From the NCBI GenBank assembly GCA_022539475.1, contig VCMS01000172.1, positions 1 through 64,000 on the forward strand: a DNA stretch of 64,000 nucleotides, read 5' to 3'. The notes under the pieces are model-generated. The model had not been told where the DNA came from, made no database searches, and saw only the letters and a list, made by a program, of their open reading frames with translations. Each line of letters starts with the position of its first letter. Positions within the stretch are counted from its first letter, which is position 1. Shown here one piece after another: positions 22,802 to 34,067 of the stretch. The translations under genes were made by a program, and so were the position numbers. Source of the stretch: Gracilaria domingensis (taxonomy: Eukaryota > Rhodophyta > Florideophyceae > Gracilariales > Gracilariaceae).

Positions 22802-25800
22802 AACAAACCTACTTACTCTTTTTGAGTTGTAGCCACTACAAGGTTACGTTTGACTCCACACTCTGTGGTTCGCTCTCGGTTTCTGTTGTATTCTTGTGTC
22901 TCTCTAGTATCCTTTTTAATGCTTATGATACTCTATGTCCTAATGTCTGTGTTAAATAAAGGGGTGCAAGGCTACATGGGGTAGCTTTGTATCTTGCTGG
23001 GTTTTGTTGTAATTCGAACCTGAAGCATTGATCTATAACTTGTATACTACACGAAATGCAGCGCGTCCACCGACCAGCTGTCCGCGATACAGTACGTGAA
23101 ATGAGATGATTGTGTTTCTCACGGCCTTTGCAGAACTGGAGGTCAGAGGTAAGGGCACAGAAATAGGACCGTCACGTCCAGGTCGTCCAGAATGGCGAAC
23201 TCTGTACCTATCTCCGTCTGATCGGGCATATAATAGAGATTTGCTTTGCATCAGAATTGTGCTTAAGATGTTAGGATTCGATGAAGGCAGAACCTTTTAA
23301 ACTTTCGTCTTTCTGCCTCTCCCGTGAATGGGGAACAAACGTGTGTAACGATGCGATCCGGAGAAGTTTTAGACAGTTCTTTGTTGTAGACCGTCACTAC
23401 AGCACTTCTAATCGACGCGTTAGTCCGTCAAGGAGCGTCAGCTGTTCGGGTAGCTCACCCTATCTCATTTACCAGGCGTGTGAGAGCCGCGGTATGTCCG
23501 TGTAGGACGTACTGCTGTGAAAAAGTACGTGTGCAAAATTGCATATGTGAATTTTATTCAGCCATTGACGACGAATGGAATTATTGGAATCCGTGGAGGA
23601 TTCTTTGCGACTATTCTGCGCCGAGCGGGAGTCGCGGGCAAAACCATAATAAAAGCTCTAGGCCGAACGCCAAGAGCTACCGACGGAGAAGAAGATTAAG
23701 CTCCGGAGGTGTGCCCTATTCTTCGCCTTGCACTCTACCGCTACAAACCAGCATACCCCTTCCTTTTACTTTTGATCCTTTCCTTCTCTACCAGACCCGT
23801 CAACATTCTTGCAAGGATGTTTTTGCATTTGTTGCCTACCCTACATTAAAGCTTGTATATCTCGGAATCATCCTGGGCTGTATTGCTATTTTCTCGATTA
23901 GAGTGACCTCTGTTTGCGAGCATTTACCGTATGACCAGAAATTTTTGGCGTCTCGTTATTGGGTGGGGAACTGATTGCCAGTGGTGTTGAGTCTGTCAAA
24001 GGATTTGACGTGGACCTCAAGTTTGAACTTAAGAGCCCAGTTTGTGTACGTTTCGCACTGAGTCGGCCTTGGAGATGAGCTTGAAAGAAGAGCGCTTCAT
24101 CTGGAGGGGATGGAATACGAGGTTGAAAAAAAACGCTGTGTACACGAAGTGCGGGACGCCGCAATGGCAGCGCATGCAACGAAAGACAGTGGTGCAGAAA
24201 AAGGCGGATGAGCGAGGATGGACGAGTCTCTAAAACGCGGCATGGCGGGAGTAGGGTGAAAAGCAGTGGAGCGGGCGGTGCGTGTGCGGAGAGAAAAGAT
24301 GAAAGCTTTCGGACGTGGGTTATGATGATGCACGCATGGTTGGAACCCGTTCAGAACGGCCCATGGGACATCTATGCCGCGCACTGCGCAAGATCGCGTC
24401 TCGAGGCCTGGCCCAGAAGCTCCCGTATTTTCGCATTTTGAGCTCTGGATCAGGCACGAAGGCGTTCTGCAAACGAGTAGTGAGGGCGCCTACGTTTACA
24501 GTTGACGTGTACCGTTGGCAGTGCCAACTTGGCACTGCGACATTCGCTAATGGCCTTTGCAGCCGAGGCGGCCGTGTATCTGCATGTTGACCGGAGCTCC
24601 CGTGTGCTGCGCGAGGAGCGAAGAGCGAGACGGACGAGGCCAGGTGTGATTCGCCGCCGCTGAAAACGGCGGCTGAAAGTTCCAGGCTGGAACTAGTCGC
24701 CGGATCTGGACTGGACGGCGTCGCTTCATCTAGTGCATATTTCGAGCCCCGGCGACGCGCGCAGTATAGTCCGGGCAACGATGGCGCGGGAAAAGTGGTA
24801 ATTTCAAACTCTGCCTCAGCGTTGAGCATTTGCGGTTGTCATTGCTCGCTCTGCATCTTCCTGCTTCGTGCACAACTCCGTGCTATTTCGGCGGAGCCGC
24901 AAATCTCCACTTCACCTGCAATGGAAGACGTCAGCGGGTCGTAAGCTTTGTGCTCGTGGCAGCATCCACTCCAACTACCCACCGCTTTGCAAGACACATA
25001 CACCTCGGAAAGTGGTGGAAAACCGGTCATGGAGGGCGCCACTTCCTTGCTGGGTACGGTTACACTGCCCCGGAGCAGTGTAAGAACTTAAATTACCCCG
25101 CAGCACTGTAAATAGACGCAGGGGCCATATAAGGGTTATGTTACCCCTCAAATAGAGAAAGAAGTTGATTAACCGTATCTCAAGAAGCTTTACTGAAAGC
25201 AAGACAAAACGCGCACTCTTTATCTCTTTTATGCTTTTTTCTACCTATACTGCTTATCTGCCCTCTATCGAAAAGTTAAGGCAACATATAATGCTAAAAC
25301 AATTTACAGAATCCAACACATGTATCAAGTTCACGAGCTTTAGTGGTAGAGACCTAACAACAATGCTGTTAAAGAATAATAAGAGTGTTTTGGCTTCATC
25401 CGTGTTCTTTCTTCTCAAAACACTTTTTTTCTAAACTTCTGCTTGTGGCGCAAGAATTTTAGAGTTGAATAGGATAGTTAAGATAGAAAATCGTCAAGAT
25501 CGTAATGATTTGTCAGTCTTTAGGAGGTACAATGTACCCCGGATGGGTTCGATGTTGAGATTATAGCAGGCAGGCTCTAATGCAAAGCAATACGAGGCCT
25601 AAACAATGATAGAAGACGAGCAATTCTGGGGCATAGTGCTCCCCAAATGTTATTGACATTCAGTGTCGTGCTCGACGACATGCGCTGGTTCACTGGCGGA
25701 GCCATTGAGAACGACATCCGCCACAGCCACAACCGAGACAGGATTATCTAAGACACAGGAGTATCTAGGATTCAGCAACGGTACACCTGTCTAGTTTCCA

Positions 25801-26650
25801 GCGGTGCACTCTCCAGCGAGAGATATGCTGAAATCCCCTCACACTCTGCGCCGTGTTCCAGGACGACGGCTGGTGAGCTCCCTGCTCTCCTGCCGCCATC
25901 GTCCAACACGGCCGTCAACTGCGCCTCCAGTGTATGCGCCGTTGACGAAGGCATCATCCACGACCGCCGCTGACGCAGAAGGCCTCAGCATTCGTGGTAG
26001 ATAGGTGCACTTTGGTGGATGGTGCCGTCCAACGTCGTGGGGATCTATGTCTTACACCGTAATAGATACGCGCGGGGGGACGCCAAAAGATCAACTAACT
26101 TTGCACTGTGACAGAATGTATCTAGGTATCTGTAGACACGTGCATCGATTCGCAGACTCACCTGGTATCTGCGCTGGTGAAAGATTACTTGTAGCCATAC
26201 ACGGGCACACTACAGTGGCGCTGGAACCTCTCAGGTTCTTTTCAGCCCCCACGGCACTTAGTTAGGGCATTAATTGATACTACACTGCTGGTCTTGATGG
26301 CCCGATTTTCACGCATTCTGGACGATGATTAATCCCTTGCCCTAAGAAGCGGCTTCAGTCAGAAGCACGTGAACAGCACGCACAAGTGCTTGGGATGGCG
26401 CCGTGGCACGCTTGTCGAACTGTTATGCTCGAGGAGCGAAGTCTTTTGTGTTCCTTCAGGCTAGGACCACGCCGGCAACCAACTGAGAGTGGGAAATCTT
26501 CTTCGACCTTAATAATTCTCAAGCTTTTACTTGCTTTAAGGAGAACTCCCCCCTTCAGCGTTCCCTACCTTGATCGAAAACTTCGATAATCCTAATCGTT
26601 TCACTATTAGAAAGAGAAAACAGCTCAAGGAAGTTTGGTACAGTAGGAAA
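22802..26650. other. 3.8 kb without a recognisable gene
   Basis: Many short overlapping ORFs occur on both strands, none with a motif I know. A plus-strand frame at 23517-23699 ends in a basic then acidic tail (IKALGRTPRATDGEED) but is only 60 codons. The stretch around 25139-25605 may be a solo LTR remnant (see separate entry). Confidence 0.4.
25593..25609. repeat. 17-bp match to the outer end of the Gypsy-1 5' LTR
   Basis: CGAGGCCTAAACAATGA occurs here and at 8201-8217, spanning the end of the Gypsy-1 5' LTR. It suggests the end of a related LTR inside the giant element, possibly 25139-25605 (TGTTACCCCTC...CCTAAACA). I see no target duplication and no wider similarity. Confidence 0.3.
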
Positions 26651-27658
26651 TCAGATCTGAGTTGCAGCCAAACGACCACCTATAAGTTTTCTAGCCGTTT
26701 GGATATATCTCTCAAAGCCCTTGTGGTCTTTGTCCTTCACATTTGTCGATTTGAAAGCCTTGCCGACCAAAAGAGTCCACGCATACATGCAAACAAGAAC
26801 TCCACAATCAGTTCCGTTTGTAACAGGTTGCTCAACAAGTTGGAACATAATTGCGACATCCCTAGGAGCCAGTTCCTTCCAAGTAAATATCTTCCCGTAG
26901 AGCTTGCTGTATTTGGCCGACATATGGTTCAAAGTGTCTTTGATCTGTTTCGATACCTTTTTGTTCCCCATAAATCGTGATCGAACATGAAACGGATCTA
27001 ATATCCTGTACGTCTGCGTTTGGATCTCCACGATACATAAAACCCAATGCGACTCATTAACATGCACTGGCCAAAGAATGTAGTCAATGTCATGAAATTG
27101 GAAGCCATTTAACCACTTTTCGCCCCCTCCTATGCCGTACGGTCTGTCCACCAAGGGAACAGCGAATGTAGAAACATAAAGAAACCTTTTTCCTTCCGTA
27201 TGAACCGTGGTCCTCATCATATGTAGAACAAAATCCTCAATGATTTTATCCGTCAGCCACAGTCCATCCTTCAAGGAACGAAAATCAAGTCGAGAGATAT
27301 TTCTTTCTCCTCTAACGACAAATATATCTCTCGGATTTGTTCTCTTTTCTTCAGCATTGACAACATCCATAGCGCCGTTGTACGCTTCCAGAAGATCTTG
27401 AGGAATGTCTAATGACGGCATTGAACTTCTTTCGTTGTTGTCAATAACCCTCCAACGCTTCTTGAGAATATTGGTGACATGCTCTTTGTCACCATCTTCG
27501 TAGAGCACTCCAAATTCCAATTCCCCATTAGAGTTATCAATATACATGATCTCTCCTGGATACCATTCCAAATCAAGTGCCCAAAATAGCTCGACCCTAG
27601 CACCAACTTGCAGTCTGTCCGTAATACCGTCTTCAAAGGTGTTTGGCGTTGCCATCAT
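26651..27658 (-). CDS. Tudor-like plus Ulp1-type cysteine protease, 335 aa
   Basis: Residues about 15-75 (VELFWALDLEWYPGEI, VLYEDGDKEHV, KRWRVI) form a Tudor-like barrel pattern. Residues about 130-330 are a C48 (Ulp1/SENP) protease: LTDKIIEDFVLHMM, then VNESHWVLCIVEI with the catalytic His, RILDPF with Asp, and QPVTNGTDCGVLVCMYAW with Gln and Cys. All catalytic positions are present, so it could remove SUMO-like modifiers. Its ATG overlaps the stop of the upstream Mutator-like gene (ATGA at 27658-27655). Ulp1 domains accompany Mutator-like transposases in plant KIUL/Kaonashi elements, usually in the same gene or nearby. Confidence 0.85.
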   Translation of the reverse strand: MMATPNTFEDGITDRLQVGARVELFWALDLEWYPGEIMYIDNSNGELEFGVLYEDGDKEHVTNILKKRWRVIDNNERSSMPSLDIPQDLLEAYNGAMDVVNAEEKRTNPRDIFVVRGERNISRLDFRSLKDGLWLTDKIIEDFVLHMMRTTVHTEGKRFLYVSTFAVPLVDRPYGIGGGEKWLNGFQFHDIDYILWPVHVNESHWVLCIVEIQTQTYRILDPFHVRSRFMGNKKVSKQIKDTLNHMSAKYSKLYGKIFTWKELAPRDVAIMFQLVEQPVTNGTDCGVLVCMYAWTLLVGKAFKSTNVKDKDHKGFERYIQTARKLIGGRLAATQI

Positions 27659-30600
27659 GTGCCTTCGTGACTCACTTTACAGCGCAAAGGAATGTTATTT
27701 CTGGCCTTCATGCAAGCCTTTGACAAGTTCAATTGCTGAGCTGTGGTTGAAGGGCAATCTTTGACAGAAAATCTGACACCATGTCTTTCATCTCGATGCT
27801 TCCGTGCCTGCTTGAGTTCCATAATTGTAGGTAAGCAGCTTTCATAACTCCAATGTGCTTCTCTAAAGTGATCGAACACCACTTTTGATTCTTTTTGAAC
27901 ACCAATATCGTCACACAAAGGGCACGCGTAGCCTTCAGCAATAATTTTCGCTTCAAACAGAGTAAGGTTTGTTTTGTTATTTCGTAGAGCTAACCGAAGC
28001 TTCCGAGATTGCCTTTTTCTTCTCCGTCGAGCTGCTCTCGTCTTTTGTGACAGAGTAGTATTGCAATCTCGCTTTCTCCAGTCATGTCGTCTTTGTGGGT
28101 TACGGACGTTAGCAACAGAGCTTCCAGTAGGACTGAGTTCGTAAGAGCTCTCTTCGCTACTCTTCTGTGATTGCTTTAGAGTATCATTTCCATTCATCTC
28201 CATCAACGGCGTGGTGTTCTGGAGGGAAGTTCTCGTTGTAGAGCCAGAGTACCCACAGGAATCCTCACTACTATGAATTTCTTCAAGCAATGCCGACAAT
28301 CGGCGAAGTAGAGGCGTTTTTCCGAATTCCTGCCCAGAATCATAGTGCTGCAAATTCTTCGTTTCGTTTTCCAGCATGACTCCTAGCTTGTAAACAATAG
28401 CACCCGCGGGAAGCGCACTCTCGGAAAATGTAATATGTTCAGATACTCGTGTGAACACAGCTCGGATAAGGGAGAACGCTTTCTGACTTCCACCGTCGGC
28501 TAGTGAAATGGGAAAGTGGGTCTGTCGAGGCAGAGCAAAACGTTGACGAATTCCGCATTGCAAAAGCCAAATATCCAGCTGTTCGAGTTTCCTTGCATCC
28601 CAGTCGTCAAAGTTGTACTTCCGTCTGTGAGCAATGAGAAATTCTGTCTCGTTCGCTGGAAGCCCAAAGGGTGAAATCCATCGCGGAGACACAGATGTAA
28701 GAAACAATATGTCAATGAACGAGTGATAACCTTTTTTCTTCATTGTTTCCATAAGTGTCTTTGATTTGTCTAGAAAGAGACAGACTGCGAGTAGATGATG
28801 GCACGGAAGTCCCATGCGAACCGTGTACAGACACTCACAGGTTGCAGTGACGTCAGGAGTCTTTCCTTCAGATGGTGTTCGAGGGAGAATAACCCTCAAG
28901 TATACGTCCGTTCGTGACAATGTTCTTTCATTCCCTTCATTTTGGTCAAACGAATATGTTTGAGTTGTTGTACCAGCTATGGAGATAAGTTTGTGCTCAT
29001 CTTTTTCGCGGCCTTCTGAACCGCTCGTCGACGGTACATCTGAGTCACTGGTAAACGTCAAACGCAAAGCTTCATTCAACAATCTGGCAATTTCAGTACA
29101 TGCGTATCGTGATACTCCTAGCTTTCCAAGAAATGACGCACAATGCTCTCTCAAATGTCCTGGTGCCTCACGTAAAGGCAATACTCTCCATTTAGGGCAC
29201 GAACTTCTGGATTCCTTTCGTGATTGCCGTTCGATTAGTTTCTCGATAGACGATGCATAGTTCTGAAGACTTGTACTGTCCGCAAAGCATCGAACTAGAC
29301 TGTTCCAACTTTCCGATCTTTGTGTTGATGATGCCCCGAGTGTAAGACAATCCTTGAAAAATACAGATGCCCAATGATTTCGACGATCCCAGACATAAAG
29401 GTCAAGGTACTTCCTGAGTTTCTCTGTTTTCGAACTAGGTGGGAACCACTTGCTCAGCAACTGCTTCCAGAGACGGTTAAGATGATCTTCAGATATACAT
29501 TCTCGACAAAGGGAAAGATCTGCTATGAAGCTTTGCCATAACGTAGCTCCCCCTTTGCTTCTCAAGATTGGGTTCACGCGCTTCTTCACTTGCATATCAA
29601 ATAGGTGATAAATGCACAGCAGATGACGAACGTCTTCATCGTACGGTATAGATCTGAGTGAGAGTGCGATTGCTTCGTCACCGTCGGTAAAGATCACTTC
29701 AGGTAGTGGCTTTTCGAACGCAATGTGCCAGTATCCCAATAGTCTTCTGCAGAATAGACCATTCTCATGAAGAGTAAGACCGAGAAGAACAGCTCTTGAT
29801 ACACCCTCAGAGTCCACTGCTGTCATTGTCGCAAGCCTGTAGTTGTATCTGGTGGTATTGTGGGTGCTGTCCCAGAAAATGACATCACCACACCGATGGA
29901 CCAATTCTTTCGAACCTTTCACAGACCACACGATCGATGAAAGCTCACCTGTTTCTTCATCTTGGTGATGATCTAGAAACTCAACTTTTCCCTCTCGCTT
30001 GCGCTGCTGAAGGTACTTTACAAGATTGTTTGCATCTTCCTCGCCTTCGGAGATCTTCTTGACAACATTACGTAGTGTTTCGTACTCAATCTCACATCGA
30101 GGAAACTGATCACCTAAGAACCGTTCGAGCTTCATAACAGAACCCTTTCCACCAGGACATGCTCTACGAAATGCTAACAGTGCCGACATGATCTCTTCAT
30201 TTTCCAGAACATCACGCAAGCGAGAAATTAATTTCTTTCCGGAAGAAATCTTTTTCGGAACGTGGTTTGTATGACTCATATTGATATTACGAATGACGCA
30301 AAAGCTATTCAAATGAAATTGGTCGAGATCAAGACCTGCTTTAGTTCTGTATGATTCACAGTCCTTTTTGATTGAACTGATCACATAGTCGCAAACATTC
30401 TGCTGGTAAGACATATGGATCGATGTCGTTGTGACTTTGGCCTCACATCCAACTTTCTTCGAACCTCTTTCCCTTATGCCTTTGCTGGATGACTTTCGAG
30501 GACCTCCTGAATGAGAGCAAGTGGAAAGAAATCTACCCAAATCCTTTCGTTGGCATATCCATGAAGTTCCCAATTCTCGTGCATTGTCTCGAAGTTCACA

Positions 30601-31056
30601 AAGGGATTTCAGCAGTGAAGATTGAGCAAGAACCACCGTGCCAGGTTGGAGAATTACTAGTTCAGGAACAGGTGGCGTTCGAACATAATACAGAGTTTCG
30701 ACAGTCGTCCCATTTTCCTCAATAGAGAGAAAACCACCACATTCTCCTTTACGGAGCTGGGAACCAATGTTGCAGAGATCCACTTCCTGGGGCACATCAT
30801 CTAACTGTTCATCAGAATCATTAACCGAAAGGGTAGTATCCAGTGAGTCACCAGACTCAAAATTCTCTTCAATTGTATTTTCTGTGTTCGTAAGGTTGTA
30901 AATGCAGCTCCCTGCCATTATACACGTGAACAGATTGCTGATCGTCTTCCTCCGCCTGCCTTTTCGAGAGGCGACTCCTTCTTCGTCTTTTCGGCGCAAC
31001 TGGTGTGAGAGAGATCCTGCGGGTTGCACTAAAGGTTCGCAGAAGCATGCGTTCAA
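27655..31056 (-). CDS. Mutator-like (MULE) transposase, 1133 aa
   Basis: This is an uninterrupted 1133-codon frame. The MULE DDE domain is at about residues 385-520: DVIFWDSTHNTTRYNYRLATMTAVD with the first Asp, PEVIFTDGDEAIALSL with the second, and HLLCIYHLFDMQVKKRV. A SWIM zinc finger follows near 760 (CECLYTVRMGLPCHHLLAV). A basic segment (RAARRRRKRQSRKLR) and a C2H2 finger (CPLCDDIG...FDHFREAHW) are near the C-terminus. The intact frame suggests recent activity. It is either a separate element nested in the giant transposon or part of it; I could not find its terminal repeats. Confidence 0.9.
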   Translation of the reverse strand: MNACFCEPLVQPAGSLSHQLRRKDEEGVASRKGRRRKTISNLFTCIMAGSCIYNLTNTENTIEENFESGDSLDTTLSVNDSDEQLDDVPQEVDLCNIGSQLRKGECGGFLSIEENGTTVETLYYVRTPPVPELVILQPGTVVLAQSSLLKSLCELRDNARELGTSWICQRKDLGRFLSTCSHSGGPRKSSSKGIRERGSKKVGCEAKVTTTSIHMSYQQNVCDYVISSIKKDCESYRTKAGLDLDQFHLNSFCVIRNINMSHTNHVPKKISSGKKLISRLRDVLENEEIMSALLAFRRACPGGKGSVMKLERFLGDQFPRCEIEYETLRNVVKKISEGEEDANNLVKYLQQRKREGKVEFLDHHQDEETGELSSIVWSVKGSKELVHRCGDVIFWDSTHNTTRYNYRLATMTAVDSEGVSRAVLLGLTLHENGLFCRRLLGYWHIAFEKPLPEVIFTDGDEAIALSLRSIPYDEDVRHLLCIYHLFDMQVKKRVNPILRSKGGATLWQSFIADLSLCRECISEDHLNRLWKQLLSKWFPPSSKTEKLRKYLDLYVWDRRNHWASVFFKDCLTLGASSTQRSESWNSLVRCFADSTSLQNYASSIEKLIERQSRKESRSSCPKWRVLPLREAPGHLREHCASFLGKLGVSRYACTEIARLLNEALRLTFTSDSDVPSTSGSEGREKDEHKLISIAGTTTQTYSFDQNEGNERTLSRTDVYLRVILPRTPSEGKTPDVTATCECLYTVRMGLPCHHLLAVCLFLDKSKTLMETMKKKGYHSFIDILFLTSVSPRWISPFGLPANETEFLIAHRRKYNFDDWDARKLEQLDIWLLQCGIRQRFALPRQTHFPISLADGGSQKAFSLIRAVFTRVSEHITFSESALPAGAIVYKLGVMLENETKNLQHYDSGQEFGKTPLLRRLSALLEEIHSSEDSCGYSGSTTRTSLQNTTPLMEMNGNDTLKQSQKSSEESSYELSPTGSSVANVRNPQRRHDWRKRDCNTTLSQKTRAARRRRKRQSRKLRLALRNNKTNLTLFEAKIIAEGYACPLCDDIGVQKESKVVFDHFREAHWSYESCLPTIMELKQARKHRDERHGVRFSVKDCPSTTAQQLNLSKACMKARNNIPLRCKVSHEGT

Positions 31057-33434
31057 ATTTGAATTGCACCAGTACGACGAACAGTGTTCCTTTGAATCGT
31101 TCTAGCACTGACTCTGTTGACTAATAGCACATGGAGCACTGTGGAACATATCGAAGAGCTAGAGCTTTTACCTAAAACATGAGAACACCTATCACTACAC
31201 CTGTTGTGGTCCCGCCGGTGTATTCATTGTGAAGCGATGTTCCAGCCTCATAGGAGATCAGCATCAAATATCACTAATGATTGACATATAGTGTAGGGTG
31301 TTTGTACATAGAATAGTTGGAACGAGCGGTGGTTTGGTCGCAGAATGTCACCACAAACGTACTTCGTCAAGCTGAATTACTGCAGCGGCGGCACGATGGC
31401 CGATGGATAGAAACGCAACGCCGGCCCACACTGACCATGTGGGATCCAGATCGTCATTAGTAGTCGGCGTAAACAGCGCTTTGATGGGGTAAAGAAAATC
31501 ATTATTTCTCTTTTTTCTTCTGCAAGAGTATAGGTGACGGCCGTGGGCGGTCGATACCTACCAGAAAGAGTGATTTACTGCAGTACGGACAGTGAAAAGT
31601 GAACGTGGCGCAGAAGGAACATTGCGATTGCTGGTACTGACACAGGTTTTGTCAAAAGAGTATAAAACGCCTATTTGATGCTCTGGCATGCGCTGTTTAT
31701 TATGGCGGCCGCTGGTGAAGCATCGTTGGTCGTCATGTCAAACAGTGCATGCTTTAGCCTCAGGCAGTCTTCTGGAACACTGAAGATCTAATAGAAAAAC
31801 GTTGGGCCAGAGAAAGGCAACAGTAGGTGACAAGCCAATCGAGCACTTAAAACGAGATGGCATTTCACCTACATGCAGTCGTAAACGGAGGGGATGATAG
31901 CTTGGGGTTGTCTGGCACCGTGAGGGAAAATTAAGGGAGGTGGGATGAGAGAATAAGAGGAGTGTGTGAGAAGCGGACTTACAATCCCTGAAACTATTGT
32001 CGTACGGTTTGAAATTGTACCGTTGTCAAATGACTGTTCGTGGCTGTGGTTGACATGCTGAATTTGTAGCCACCGACATGATTCAGCTTGGCTGTTGGGA
32101 ACCTAATCATCTGCTGCCATCCCCACGGCGCAGTTTTGCTGCTGGATCTCCACGGCGCAGTTTTGCTGCTGCCATCCCCACGGCGCAGTTTTGCCGCTGC
32201 CATCACCACGGCGCAGTTTTGCTGCTGCCATCCCCACGGCGCAGGTTTGATGCTGCCATTCCTGCGCCACAGTTTTGCTGCTGCTGCGCAGCAAACCTAG
32301 CGCAATGCGCCGTTAAAAGGCTACACCAGAAACTGCGCCGTTGGAGATCTCGCTTCCAACTGCGAAATGGAGAACTGATACCGCAAATATGAGCTGCAAA
32401 GAACGTCCTACTTTTCAGGTTCTCCTGCCTAATTAACAGCAAATGCTGGACCTGTAGCACGTTTTGGAGGGTTTGTGTCTAATGCGTTGCTCCTTTCTTC
32501 TTTTTTGACTGCCCTCGTGGCGCAGGTTTACGGTGCATGGCGCCACGCTGACGGTAACACCGGTGGCGCAATGCATGCGAGCCACGCGTGCACTCAACAA
32601 AGGCTGCGGGCAGTATGTTGTACAACTGCACCAAAAGAGCATTTTCAATGTACGAATTGAAAACGCACATCCATTAATCGATTGTTCCGTTTGCCACAAA
32701 AGATATCGAACAACAGCGGTGAGTGACGCTGTTGAAATCTTTGTAGATGAGAGCGACGGCGACAGGTTAGACTTGAAACTCGTGCAGTAGGGCAGGGCCC
32801 CACTCCGTTGTAAAGATCAAACCGGAATCAGATCTAGTAACACAGTGTAGCGCGACACTGTTGTTATATGATCTCTTCCGAATAGTTTCAAAACACTGTG
32901 GGCCAGTGCATTTTGCTGCACTAAGGAAGAGCTAAATACAGCGGTTTCAAATCCAGTTCGTGGAAGAACTGGTGAATTCGATAATTACTGTTCCCAGAGC
33001 TCCTTCGGATCCACACAATGTGTCATGGGTTTGTGCGTCGAATTGTTGTTAGTGTTTGGTGAACAGCACTGCTAGGAGCGTTAGATCTTCGAAAAAATGA
33101 TCCGTAGATCAACGGCGCATTTTGTGTGGTTGTGCCTTAACTATTGTCATCACGACGCATGTGCAACGTACAGAATACAGAGCCCTAACTCTGCGCTTTC
33201 TGTTTTGTGCATGCAATTGAAAACGCTTTCTTTTTCTAGGTTGGGCTCGTTTAATAACGGCACACTTTCTAACAAGTACTGCTCGTAAATTACAAAATTG
33301 TGAAACGGCTACATTATCGCCATTTCCGGAGTAGCTGTATGCGGCCTTATGATCTACCCCACAAACTACCTACAAACTACCTCTCGGAGGGGTTACGTAA
33401 GGCTTATACAGCCCCGCTGTACTGTAGCCACTTG
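31057..33434. other. 2.4 kb without a recognisable gene, holding a 28-bp minisatellite
   Basis: Apart from the tandem repeat at 32110-32276 and further GGCGCAGG/GCGCC-rich pieces around 32516-32590, I see no gene or RNA. The first part is the 5' flank of the Mutator-like gene and the last part the 5' flank of the TatB-like ORF. Confidence 0.4.
32110..32276. repeat. 28-bp tandem repeat, six units
   Basis: Units of the form GCTGCTGCCATCCCCACGGC followed by GCAGTTTT repeat six times (one unit is 27 bp). Units 1, 3 and 5 are nearly identical, and the last is the most diverged. Frames through it exist on both strands but look incidental. Confidence 0.9.
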
Positions 33435-34067
33435 ATGGGGTCATTTAGGTTGTATACAACCCCGGGCTATCGTACCCGTACCCCTTCCTTGCTTCCTTTT
33501 GTGGGCACTGGTGCCCTTATCCTCCGACCGCGTGACATCCCAGTCATCTCTCGTGCCATCGGGCTGGCTGTGGGTTCTACCGTTCGGTCACTCAGACTCG
33601 CGAAGAACGCCGAGGAGGAAGTGGTTGCGGAAAACGCCAAAAGCGCAAACGAACCCAACTCAGAGCTGAGTGTCGTGAGACGTGGCCTTCGAGATTCCTT
33701 ATCTAAGTTTCATTCAGTCACGGCTGCCGTGCAGAAGGATATGGCCGACGTCCCTCTCAGTCCTAGAATGTGGATTCAAAGGGGCGTAAGGTCGCTTGAT
33801 CAAGCAGATCAGCGCGAACGCAAACACAAGCGTGAGCAGAGCGATTCGAACGCAGCTCGCTCCCGCGCAGAGCCTGCCAAACACGGGCGTGACTTCCAGG
33901 TTCCTGTTTCTCGCAAGTCTGTCCATGGTGTCGCAAGAACCAACAGCTCCAGTGGCGTAGATTTCATTGCAAGAGCGAAAGAGGAAGCATCCCTCGCAGC
34001 ACAACAAAAAAGAGTATTTGCTGCTCCTTTTCCGAGAACGAGCCAATCTGCCGAAGAGAAGACGTGA
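33435..34067 (+). CDS. TatB-like small membrane protein candidate, 210 aa
   Basis: The N-terminal part has a hydrophobic segment followed by an amphipathic one: LLPFVGTGALIL then RPRDIPVISRAIGLAVGSTVRSLRLA. That order, with a Pro-Arg-Asp-Ile/Leu-Pro hinge, resembles TatB/TatA-like proteins (compare GPKDLP in mitochondrial TatB-like proteins of plants). The rest is charged and helical, then low complexity. I chose ATG 33435 (MGSFRLYTT) because upstream residues add nothing recognisable; 33339 is possible and would give 242 aa. It converges with the BRWD pseudogene. The frame is intact and ends in TGA. Identification rests on one short motif. Confidence 0.4.
   Translation: MGSFRLYTTPGYRTRTPSLLPFVGTGALILRPRDIPVISRAIGLAVGSTVRSLRLAKNAEEEVVAENAKSANEPNSELSVVRRGLRDSLSKFHSVTAAVQKDMADVPLSPRMWIQRGVRSLDQADQRERKHKREQSDSNAARSRAEPAKHGRDFQVPVSRKSVHGVARTNSSSGVDFIARAKEEASLAAQQKRVFAAPFPRTSQSAEEKT

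Noticed and set aside
26000-31800. Terminal inverted repeats of a separate Mutator-like element around the MULE and Ulp1 genes
   Set aside because: I searched the flanks by eye and found no convincing long inverted repeat or 9-bp duplication. Whether the pair is nested or intrinsic stays open.
32110-32276. CRISPR-like array
   Set aside because: The units are directly adjacent with no unique spacers, and the DNA is eukaryotic. It is a minisatellite.
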